From Capitulum mitella (taxonomy: Eukaryota > Arthropoda > Thecostraca > Pollicipedomorpha > Pollicipedidae): a stretch of 64,000 nucleotides of DNA. A program made the position numbers and the translations under genes. The stretch's first letter is position 1. Each line of letters opens with the position of its first letter. This document shows, piece after piece, positions 23,641-34,500 of the stretch. The notes beneath the pieces are model-generated. The model made no database searches, was not told the DNA's origin, and worked only from the letters and a program-made list of their open reading frames with translations. The DNA is taken from positions 28,913,201-28,977,200 of the forward strand of contig CP099846.1 in the NCBI GenBank assembly GCA_030062745.1, read 5' to 3'.

Positions 23641-26399
23641 TCAACTGTCTGGGTAGTTCCGCGTCGCAACCTCTCACGCCGTTTGTCGCGGGGGACAAAA
23701 CGATGTCCTGCTGTACGTCGTTTGGGGCTATTGCTGAGTTTTTAGGAACGTTGGCTTGCGTTGACATATGCACTGCTTGAACCAGTTGTACCGTCTTCAT
23801 GGTAGTCGGGTTAGTTTTGACAGAGGTCGGCAATGTTTTGGTAATATTCGTTGTTCGCGAAACAAAAGTATGACAGTCGCTGATGCTTTAGGTGAAAAGA
23901 CTTTTGCCTAATCAGCATCCCACGCTTCCACTAAATGTGAGAAAATTCCACGTCAACGTTGGATGTCACCCGGTAATTGTGCCTATCATGGGTGTAGTAG
24001 ACTGTGATAATTAGTCGTCATATTGGGCATTATTGTGCTGCATGGAAAGAACTTGCCTCCAAAAAAAACTCTGGTCTTACCAACAATGACAAGCAACCAC
24101 AGCAAAACGACAAGGGAGTGGCAATCTCATATCTCAGATCTGAACAAAAATTGGTATAAAGAGGGTTGCCTTATGGCCTGAATTTACCTGCGCAGATTTC
24201 AGCTGGATCAGGTCAACGGTTCAGGTGTTAGAGCTTCTGGCATTTTTGCGAAGTCACGCTGCAAGGGTTTGTTCGATGGCCCATACCTATGTGAAATATT
24301 ATTCGAAATACAAATATCTGGACATTTTTAAACTCAAAAAAGTTCAAGGAAACGGTTCTTAATCAGAATTTCTATATATGATAAACTATAAAAAGAAATT
24401 ACGGCATGGCCTGAGTTCACGTGAACTCCGATGATCTCGATCCCCATAAAAATGTTAATTTTTAGCTGGAATGGGGGACCATATTTCGGCCTCACATATA
24501 GCAAATAAAAAAAACGTTTTTCTGTTGTAAGTGCTCGTTTTGAGAGCGTTAAAATTATCCTATTTGGAGGTTTTCTATATCACGACCATGATTTCGACAA
24601 CTAAGAGAGCTACGAAGGTGAAAATGACACAAATGGAAAGCTCGTCCAATTGCATGAAGAATGAGCAAGTAATAATTGACTCTGATGTATTGTTTTAGGG
24701 CCAAGAAGTTAAACAAGGTTGGATGTCATGCCATGACATCCAAAATTTGTATGCAATAAAAGCAAATATGACGGTACTACAATTCGCCTTCATACTGAAC
24801 AGCCTAAAAAGGGCCAGAAACGTTTTTCCATTGTCAAAAAGTACTGATGTACTACCCAGGGTATGTCAAGTCAGGTCAACATCCATTGCAATACAACACT
24901 TGATTTATATCGAGATTGGCACTGAAGTAAAGTTGCTTCATGCTTACGTTTTGGAATCACCTCTGCGACGTTTGGTCACGATGGTCAAATACGGCAACTT
25001 TTGTCAGTAAAAGATTAATGTAGGTCATCTAAAGTCATCTCAGTTCAACTAAGGCCAGATGCTACAACATTCAAGATTTGGCAAAAAAACTCTCTGAATT
25101 AAGAGAGGCGCTTTAATTTAAGAATGTTATTCTTTTGCAACTGTCTCACCATGAATAGATGTCTTGTTACATTATATCATTTCCCGAAAACACATAGTTA
25201 TGCTTTAACATCATGTTAACATTCGTGTTTCGTGAATGGGTAAAGATGCGAATGTCAAACAAACGCCATTTGATCGTTGTAGTCATGGCGTTCTTGAATG
25301 ATATGGAAGTCAAGGACAGTTCAGGTCAGGCCAAGGACAACAAGCAGGCAAAATGTGTCCGGCTCTTTCGAAAGATCACGGTGCCACAGAACAAAACGAA
25401 GTATTGAAACACGTCTGAACACGTCTGAGGGCATAAAAACAGCCTAAAGCTGCTGAAACAAGAGTTCATACGGTGAATACAGTCAGGCAAGGTCAACCTA
25501 GGTCAAATGTACAATCGTTTGTTTCTCAGAAACAGATAAAAGTAAACATGTAAAAACAGCTCTCTGCCTGGTATTAAAACATTTCATGAAATTCTACAGG
25601 GTCCCAAGTGACAGGTGCTGTTGAAATGACATCGAGCCATGTCAGGTCGCACAGAGTTACGGCATTTCAAAGACCTCACGAGCATAAACTGAAATGTGCA
25701 CCTATCATGCATCACCAGAAGTGAATCGCAAATTCATTTCATACTCATTCTGCGGCACCGTGATTTTTCGAACGAGACAAACACATTTTATCTGCTATTG
25801 TCCTTGAGATGACCTGGCCTGGCCTAAGATATCCTTGTCTTTCATGTCATTTAAGAACACATCAGCATAATTATGGCGATCAAATGGCTTTTGTTTGACA
25901 TTCGCACCTTTAACCAATCACGATATGTGAATGTTGAAAATATCTGACCTAAGTTGATCTGATATGGACTTAGGTGGCCCATGTGAATATTTTTCTGACC
26001 AAAGTTGCCATGTCTGACCAAATATTTGCAATGGTGATTCGAGATGACGCAAAGTCAGTATTTTTAAATATGTGCGCGACTTTGACGTAAAGTAAATATG
26101 CAGATAAAGATGTAACTTTCGTCGTTTTCTGAAAATGCCTCGGCCGGCAAAATTTGTTGAAGCAAGTCTAGAAACAAAAACTAGTTCAGCATCGTACAAC
26201 TCCAAGGGCGCGCAAAAATACAACCATTTTCAAGGCTAACTTAAATAATGCACAAGTCTTAAGCCATGTGTGTGTGTGCGCGCACGCGCAGAGACCTGAT
26301 TAGGAAAACAAAAATTATCCTTACGTGGAGAGAGCTAGTTTAAAAAGCCTGGTTCAGAACACCTTTTGGTCGTTTGAAACGATATCCAGCTGGCCATGT
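23641..26399. other. AT-rich, repeat-like, no gene seen
   Basis: No supported coding region. AGGTCA, GGTCAAGG and TGACCT hexamers recur from about 24.2 to 25.9 kb, as in the recognised non-autonomous elements. This is probably old transposon sequence whose ends I could not find. A short GTGTGTGCGCGC alternating tract lies at 26270-26290. Confidence 0.45.
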
Positions 26400-26837
26400 C
26401 CAATCTCACAGCCGTTCGTCGCCCTAAAACATCTCCATTCTTTTCCTCCGCCACCATCTCTCCGAGCGCAGTGCGATCAGTCAGCACTTCCACTTGTCAC
26501 TACGAGCCCGCTGCGGGCTCTCGTGCCCTTGACCGTAAATTACCCCCCCCCCCGCCGCGGAGGACGGAGAGGGACAGGGGCCGGCGGCCGACGCAGTCTG
26601 GCGCCCGGCCGGGTCGGCGCCGCCCGCAGCGGCACGGCGCTGGAGCGGACCGGACGCCGTGGAGTCTCCGTGAACCGCAGCGGGCGCGCTGCGCGGACGT
26701 GACGCGTACGATAACGGCAAGCTGGCGGCCGACGCCGGGCCGCGTCGGAGGCCGCCACAGGTAGCGCGCGAACCGGCCGACATGGAGCGCGCGAGGACCC
26801 CGCTGACCGGCACTGTCACGGCGACTCCGGATACCAG
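26400..26837. promoter_or_regulatory. CpG island leading into a short exon candidate
   Basis: GC-rich block that begins after AT-rich DNA and ends exactly at the candidate exon 26782-26837. Its left part carries a polyC run (26536-26546). Confidence 0.4.
26782..26837 (+). CDS. Candidate first coding exon, unknown protein
   Basis: ATG in a good context (CCGACATGG) opens a frame reading MERARTPLTGTVTATPDT. It ends at GATACCAG|GTCAGTG, a plausible 5' splice site, at the right edge of a CpG island. No following exon was identified, and 18 codons are too few to recognise a family. The bases spanning this donor appear to have been amplified into the 36-bp minisatellite that follows. Treat as a hypothesis. 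Confidence 0.25.
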
Positions 26838-27540
26838 GTCAGTGCTGCCAGGTCATGGTGGTACAGAATAGCTGGCTGCTGATGTCGGGTCACTGGCGCG
26901 GGACACCAGGTCCGTGATGTAAGTCTCAGCAGAGGCGCAGACAAGGGGGTCGGGGGCCCTGCCCCCTTAGGCCTGCATTTTTTGTGAAAACCATTGCACC
27001 TCGTCTTCCCGGCAGGCGGTTTTCGTATGATTTCAGTTCATCCCCCCTCCCCCCCCTTAAGATGCCAGGTCAGTGGTATTATGCCACGGTGACGTTGGAT
27101 ACAATATCGATGGCGTTTGGTCACTGTGACGCTGCGTACCAGGTCAGTGCTGTCAGGTCACAGTGATCCCGGACACCAAGTCAGTCATGTGAGGTCACGA
27201 TGATCCGATATTAGGTCAGTGACATCGTGTTGCGGTGCCTCGAAGATCAGGTCAGTGATGTCAAGTCACAGTGACCCGGATACCATTTCACTGGTGTCAG
27301 GTCACCAGGTCAGTAATGTTAGGTCATAGCAAAACAGTGTATCAGGTCGGTAATGCCAGGTCACAGTGACACCGTCTACCATTTCAGGGATATGAGGTAA
27401 TAGTGACCCGGGATACGGGGCATTGACGTGAAGCCACAATGATGGCGGATACCAGGCCAGTGATGTGAGGTCGCAGTGATACCGGAGACCGGGTTAGTGA
27501 AGTGAGGTCACAAAGACCTGTAGCCCTGTCGGCGATATGG
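26822..27540. repeat. ~36-bp minisatellite spanning a donor-like site
   Basis: Degenerate units near ATACCAGGTCAGTGATGTCA then GGTCACAGTGACCCGG repeat with a period of about 36. The first unit coincides with the exon/donor junction at 26837. The array is interrupted by an unrelated short element at 26931-27061. Confidence 0.75.
26931..27061 (+). mobile_element. Short dispersed element, copy 1
   Basis: Begins AGAGGCGCAGACAAGGGGG and includes GTGAAAACCATTGCAC and GGCAGGCGGTTTTCG. The same sequence in reverse orientation occupies 41425-41587. It is inserted in the 36-bp minisatellite. Unknown non-coding family with GGCGCAG ends. Confidence 0.6.
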
Positions 27541-28312
27541 TCACATACGCCCCATATCAGGAAATAGCTCTTGAGATCATTGAAGATATGCATGATAACA
27601 ACTCATGATATGAATCTGGGGTCTAAGAATCACTCATTTTTTCGCCTGAATGCCCTTCTCCATGCTCCGCTCCCATACAGGGAGAAAACTCATGTGCAAC
27701 CCAAGCGCCAACTGAACTCACCCTTTTCGCAGAAAATCCAAGTGTATGACTTGCTGAAGACGAATAAGTGTAGCCCGCCCTCATAGTTGTTTAAGAGATC
27801 TCGCTGGCATTGTTCTTGTTTTGAGTTAGAATTTGTTAACAACAGCACAAAAAGTTGAATATGCCTTTTGGATTACGTAGTCTAGTAACCTGCAAGTTGT
27901 TCCACCAAGTCCCATGACAACGACCATTCCGAGCACTGTAAGGTAAATGTGACTCAAAAATCCAGCAAACCGGTGAAGCTAGTTGAAATGAAACAAAGGA
28001 CTTGGCGGCTGACTGCGGTGTGGGCTTGGCTGAGATCGTATCTTTCAGGACACGTGTTTATCGGAATCAGATAAGATTATTTCCGCCATCTTTCCTGGCT
28101 ATAAAGCGAAAACGATGTCTTTTTGCAGTCCCATGAACAGAATGCAAAACTGCGAGGATACTCTCTGCAGCTTGATGGTATCAAATCATATTCGAAGAAG
28201 AGTATAGTCATCAGTGGGAAAGCATTGCAAAAGGCCATTTGCTCACCCGCGAAATGGGACAAAGATGAGCCTTGATAAGTGTTTTGGGCAGCTTGTCGAT
28301 TTCACGAAGTAC
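27541..28312. other. Intergenic, no gene seen
   Basis: AT-rich, short frames only. Confidence 0.5.
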
Positions 28313-28316
28313 TTAA

Positions 28317-29535
28317 CCCTATTCCCGGATGACTAGACGGTATGGTCGATTCCCGGCAGGGGGGGCGGATTCACCCCCCCCCGAGATCTCGAGAACTACA
28401 CATATGATTCCATCGCAACAAACGGCAATCGATTTGTCATGACGTGAACTACATTTGTTTTTTAAAAAAGAAATTTTCAAAATTTCGAAAAGTGTGGATA
28501 CAGGGGGGAAAATGTCAAAATCAGGGGTATTTTTGGACTTCTTATAACTCCGTTGTTTATGGACCGGTTTCGATGACACTGGCATGAATCGAGAGATTAA
28601 TGGATAGGGCTTGTACCATTGGTATACACATCTGAAATCTTGAGAAAATTGATGGGCGTTCACAGCGTTTCAAAAACAGGAGGATTAGTTTTCCAACAAC
28701 TGAATGAACAAGAAAGGCAAAAAACTTTTTTTGGATTCTGCTAGTCATGTTATGCTAAAGAAGCACAAAGAGCATTACAGTGTTTGTATAATGTTAGCAT
28801 AGGCGGTGCCAGGGACATGAGAAAGGGGGAACTGTCATGGCCACACGTTCTTTAGATCAACTTGTGACCTTTGACCTTAAATGACCTCCAGTGACCTTGG
28901 AGTCACTTGGAACGTGTGCATTTAATATTATCTGTAAACGTTTTCAATCATTTGATTTTACTCTCTTTCAAAAATTCCATTTTATGGCTATTGCGATACA
29001 TATAGGGTACGCGCACTGACATTTTAGGTCATAGCTCCTTGACCCTGATATCAACCTGTTATCAAGCTGAAACTTGATACACAAGTAGAGGAAACCTTTA
29101 TACGTCACATGTGTTCCGGGTTTGGAATTTAAAAAAATAGCGCCGAAATTATTGCAATAAAACCAAATTTTGACTTTTGGCCTTGCCCTGACTTTGTAAA
29201 GTGACCTTAGGTGAGCAAAATTATATATGCGCATTGCCCAACTATTAAGCTATACATCCATATGAAGTTTTAAGTTGTATCTTAAAAACAATGTTCTTTG
29301 GCAGACATTTTCCTTTTACCCACAACATGGCCAAAAATGGCCTGAGGTGCCTCCCAAAAACGTTGCCTGGCTCCACCCCTGAGCAATATAGAATTTTGAA
29401 ATTTTGTCACGACACGTAGAAAGAATAGCTAGGAAAAGTGACCAAGTTTTGTGAAGCTGCGTTAAAAAGCCTGGAATTGGCAAGCAAAAAATCCGAGGGG
29501 GGCGGATTCAGTCCCCCCCCCTGCTGGGAATAGGG
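28317..29535. mobile_element. piggyBac-type non-autonomous element (TTAA-flanked)
   Basis: Exact TTAA on both sides (28313-28316 and 29536-29539). Perfect terminal inverted repeats CCCTATTCCC / GGGAATAGGG are followed by a second inverted block (GCAGGGGGGG...GGATTCA) with a C/G run. The length is 1219 bp and no transposase frame is present. The left end has a 28-bp insertion or duplication between the two blocks, including a second GATTCCCGG. Target TTAA plus CCC...GGG ends is the piggyBac signature. Interior AGGTCA-type hexamers include a DR1 (TGACCTTTGACCT) at about 28865-28877. Confidence 0.75.
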
Positions 29536-29539
29536 TTAA

Positions 29540-29969
29540 AGGAGCACCCAGTAGGAAAATTGATGGAAATTTAGCGTGCTGAATGTGGAGGCTTCATGCC
29601 ATCAAATATAAAATTAAAATTCGTTTCTTCAGTCATCTCTCTAAACGTCGTCAGTTAAACCAGTTGACGGACCAGTTCGTACAGCTTGTCTCGTCTAACA
29701 CATTGGCTGCTTAGAAAAGGTCTCGTCACTCTGTTAAAAGTTGGCGATCTGAATTAGTCCGATTTTGATTTGACGGTGTCGGAAATCGGTGACTGCGCAT
29801 CGAAATGCATTAAGAAATTCTTTATTTACCTGATTTCACCCTATGGGTGGTTTACCGTCCATCTTCTAGATGTTCTGGCTAGGCGTTGCTCTGAAGCTTC
29901 TAGATTTCATCATCCTCTCGTGTTGTTCCCTGAAAAGTGACAGCCGTGGACAACGCAGTTCCGCATGGC
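29540..29969. other. Intergenic, no gene seen
   Basis: Mixed composition and no supported feature. Confidence 0.45.
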
Positions 29970-31060
29970 TTTCCCATGTTTTTACCGAGCGTTCCTAGTC
30001 TCCGGAAGCGGTGCGAGCATTTCTCCGGAGCTGCTTCCTGTCCGTGACGGAGTCTGTCGACGTCGCAGGCGACGTCGGCGCCGATCTTGAATCGGCCGGG
30101 TGGGTCGAAGCCGTTCTGCTCGGCTGGGCGACGTTGCCGTCCCATCGGTCTGGGCTGCGGTGGCGGCCTCGCTCGCCGGATGTGTGCTACTGGCGGCCGG
30201 CCTCCACCGCCGCCCAACACGCTTCACTGCCCGATCATAGACGGTCTCAGACGGCGGGCGGAGCAGGCTCACTGCCTGCCGATCAGCAAGCTGCGGGGGT
30301 TCAGGGTTGCCGAAATCCAGGTGTAAACCGGCGGCACGTGATACACAGATCGTCAGAGACAGGCGGTCAGATGGCAGACCTGTCGCCTGGGAACATGTGC
30401 GTCACCCCGTCGGGCGTGGAAGGCGCCGCCCCTGCCGGCGCGGCCCGGGGCACCTTTTGTCACATGAAGAGCGGATGGCAGCCGGGCGGCGGGCAGATCC
30501 GCGAGCGGCGGCCGACACAGCGGACCGACACCCATGTCTGTCGCCGCCGGCTGATAGCTGACACCGGCTCGGGCTCGGCTCAGTGGTAGCTGATACTGGC
30601 TCAGCGTATCAGTGCTGACCGGCGGCGGCGGCGGCGGCGGCCGGAACTCGACCGCTCGCACGCTCGGCGACCCACATACCGGGCGCGGTGGCGCACGGAC
30701 GGTCCCTGCGGAGCGTGACGCCGGCGTGACTGCGATGTCGGCCGCCTGACCATCCACGCAGCGACGAGGGAGGTGAGCGCGCGACGGGCCGGGGGCGACA
30801 GTGGAGCCGCGGCGGAGACGAACCTGACGCGGCCGCCCGGAGTCTCAGCGACCTTGAACCCCCGCCCCTCCCCTTTGCGGACGCCTGGCCGTGAGTTGGG
30901 TTCGATGTCGCGATTATTAGGCGCGACGGTGGGTTGCGGCGGAGGGTCGCTGGTGGTGTTCGTGTAGAAGTGCGTGCACGGCCTTCGAAGCCACCTGCGG
31001 GGCGTGTGGAAAACTGCGTGCGGCCACCCAGTTGCGGCTGTGTACATCAGCTTCAAATGA
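29970..31060 (+). promoter_or_regulatory. CpG island upstream of the phosphatase gene
   Basis: Dense CpG over about 1 kb, ending 370 bases before the first coding exon of the PLPP gene. It probably holds the promoter and a 5' non-coding exon. GCAAC|GTAAGACC (about 31080) is a good candidate donor, and the coding exon is preceded by an acceptor. Open frames of up to 192 codons exist here but resemble nothing I know. Confidence 0.45.
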
Positions 31061-31119
31061 CTCCAGTGGAACCAGCAACGTAAGACCTTTTGTCTTGGTC
31101 GGTCACGAGATTCCTCCCT

Positions 31120-31165
31120 TCTTGAACTCCGATTGATTGAGTTGATTGATTGATTGATTGAGTCG
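31120..31165. repeat. (TTGA)n microsatellite
   Basis: Imperfect run of GATTGATTGA units. Confidence 0.85.
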
Positions 31166-31432
31166 ATTGCGCATGTTTTTCGGACATTTGCGGTCTGTTG
31201 GATTTATCGCTCGTTGCCTGAGGTCCTGTCATGACCGCAGACACAGTTCACCTGCCTGTTGATGTGAAACCAACGAGCCAAGTCTGTGCCGCAACTCGTT
31301 CCTTCCTCGGTATTCAACGCAGTCGCCAACATCGTCACGTTCGTGCTTGGACACTCACCGGACTACGAAAATCTTCTACGTGCACTTCGAAACAGTGCAG
31401 CCCACAGCGTGACGACAAGTTCTCGTTTCAGC

Positions 31433-31541
31433 ATGGCCTCCTCGGACGAGGTGCCCAAGCCCGCCGGCATGAGGACCTGGTGTTCGCGCTTCCTCAGGGG
31501 CAGCCTGCCGTACATCCGCGACCTGTTGCTGGTCCTCTGCG
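31433..31541 (+). CDS. PLPP exon 1 (start)
   Basis: Encodes MASSDEVPKPAGMRTW and the start of the first membrane helix. Ends CTCTGCG|GTAAGC in phase 1. The ATG follows an acceptor (CGTTTCAG|C) by one base, so this is probably transcript exon 2. Confidence 0.75.
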
Positions 31542-34500
31542 GTAAGCCACCACCGTTCTGCGCCCTGCTGCACCGCTTGAGATGGTATGGCTCCCCGCGT
31601 CCTGTGGGCCTTCTGCTCCTGGGTGCGCCTTCCCAAGCTTGATCCTAGTTTGCTTGACGTAAGAGATATCGTGCCTCACCAAGGGCACACTGCTCCAGTC
31701 TCCCCCGTAGTCCTTCCGCCCTCACCTGAGTGGCCTTGCACTTGGCCTGCGGTTAGTGTGCGGGCATCTCCGCTGCTGCTTTCACGCGAATGGCGTCCTG
31801 CTCCTCCTGCCCGGATTTTTCCAGCGTCCTCCCAGCTTTCTGCCGTCCGACAGAAATCTTCCCCAGGGTTTGGGCTCCTCTCCCGGTTCCCACCCGCCTT
31901 CACCCAAGCTGGCCAATTTCAAGGACTCCTACTCGTCTGCCAGACGAATGTTTGTCTTGTCTTTATAATGAACCCCTCTCCGCATCGGATTACACTTCCC
32001 TGATGCTGTTTTGGTTGGTGTTAGCGCCATGATGTTTTTCGACCAGGCCTGATCATTGCATAGGTATGGGACGAGGGAGAGAGGCTGGTGGCTTTCATTG
32101 GTGCTTTAATGGTACTGAAGAGAAGGTGTCGGTGGCAAAACGATTTGGGAGTAACGAAAGCGCGAGACCGAACTACTTGAAGAATCACACATTCATCGTT
32201 TGACCGCTGTTCTGGACTCAATCAACCCCACTAAAGAGCGTCTCCTGCTGTGTCTCCCTCTCCCCCATCCCATCCGGCCGCGCCCCCAGATCCTACTGTC
32301 CTCTGCCATTCCAGGCCGTTGCCTACCGGCATCCTGAGCGCCCATCTGAAGGTCCCTGAAGGTCACCGCGTGCTCGCGCACGGCCGCGAACTCTCAGAGT
32401 AGCCCCACTCAGCCACAGGGCTGGTGGGTATGTCTAACGGACGGTGACTGACTGTTCATCTCCGACGATCGGGCAGACATGCGCGCTCACTGCGCGCTGT
32501 GGATATAACGCGCAGTGTGCGCTGTATCATGATACAGTGGATACACCCTAGCTTCAGACACGATTGCTGTTTTCTTGCCGACATGCGACTAGAGCGGTGG
32601 CAGTCGCACAGCCACAGTCACGGTCGATTGACGCTGTACACTGGGTATCATTCCTGTCTCTAGATAGCCGCGGAATTAAGATATGCATCTGTTCATTGGT
32701 GTTGCGATTTTAGAGGTGAACAATGAAACAGCCAAACAACAGCCTCTGTGTCTCATTGCTGCACTTACGTTTCATGTCTTAATGTTTCTATGCGTGACGC
32801 CCCTGGTACCAAACAAAACGACGGAAGCCCGACCGTCCCGTCGCCCGGGCCGCAACTTTCGGCCCCCTCGGCGGCCGTGCGTCATCGGCGCTGACGTCCC
32901 CGCTCCCCGGCAGCCGTGCTGGTGGTGATCGTCATCCGGCGCCACGGCCCGGCCTCACCGGGCTTCTTCTGCCGCGACGACAGCATCACCTACCGCTTCC
33001 TGGGCGACTCGGTCTCGGTGATGGCGCTCACGCTGATGACGCTGCTGCTGCCGGCGGCGGTGGTGAGTGCGCGGCCCGCCGGGCAGGCTGAGGTCAGGGT
33101 CAGGCAGGGGAGTTGCGGAGAATGGAACCGAGACGGAAGACGGGGATGAGGTCGAGATGGTGAATGAGGTCAGCGCCGAAGCCGAGGTCGTGAATGGTGA
33201 CTGGAAGATTTCGTGCCTTGAGGCCAGGATTTAGATGAAGGCTAGGCTCACACTGACGAGGTCAAGGTCATTGTCAAGGCCACGTCTTGAGTCTAGCCGG
33301 AGACCAGGGCCGACGTCATGGCTAGAGTTATGTCTGGTGTGAAGGTCATGGTGGCGTTCCTTCATTTGTCGGATCATGGCGACTCCACATTGTCTGCGAA
33401 TGCCAGTTTGGCAGTCCACCGCAGTTGTGTGTCGTCAGAACATTATAATCTTTCTATGTCGTATTAAATTACAAGCCGAAAACATCGATGTCCTGAGCTG
33501 TCTGCGTGTTGCAGTTCGGATAGAACATCTAAAGCGGACTCAGAGTCCGAACTAACCTCGCCGGCCGCGTGAGGCATTAAAATCCCCGTCATTGTTAAGT
33601 CCGCAGCCATCACAGCACGGGTGCAGCCCACCACCTTCTGTAGTCGGACCTCGGTACAGCTGACCGCAGCCAGTCTGCCGCCAGATCCTGGTGATGGGCC
33701 TGCCGCAGTCCGACCCCCGGTACAGCTGACCGTGGCCGGGCCTGCCGCCAGATCCTGGTGGTGGAGCTGCTGCAGCAGCGGCGCGGCTGGGGCTGGGGCT
33801 GCGCGCGGCCCGTCTGGACGGCCGCTGTGCTGAGCTGCCGTCACGTCAGCTGCCAGGCGTTCCTGGTCGCCACCACCGAGGTGGTCAAGTGCCTGGTGTC
33901 GCGGCCGCGGCCCTCCTTCCTCGAGCTGTGCCAGCCGATCGGCTACAACCAGACGCGCTGCGATCACAAGTGAGAACGGGCGACAGGGTGAGAGGCGGAT
34001 GGCGGCGGGGTGAGAGGGAAGGGGTGGAAGTGTGGATGGAGTGGAGAAGAAAGTGGAGTTCGAACGTGAAACGAATGGAGAGAGAGAGAGAGGGGGGGGA
34101 GAGAAAGTTGAGAATGATGAGGCATTAGGAAACGTAGAGCTTCATACGCATATGATATGATTTGTACGTTACGCGTGGATGCACCGCGAATATTTTCTAT
34201 GACTGCTTGTCATCAGCCATAACATTATTTAAATGTGTCTTGAACAACGTTGCTTACTGTTGTCAAGGGGGATCCAGGATTATGGAGAAGGCGGGTGCAT
34301 TTTCGTAGCCAGTCTCTCCATCGTCTCACATCCGACACTTGATCGTTGAAGTTCGAAAGGGAAGGATGCATGGCGCCTATCTGCGTCTGTTCATGACCCA
34401 GCCAGTAGATGCTTCGGGTTTTTCATGTGCTTACCTTCGGAAATATCACCGTGACCGTATCACTTATACTGATGTAGTTGTAGCGTTGTATTTAGCGCTA

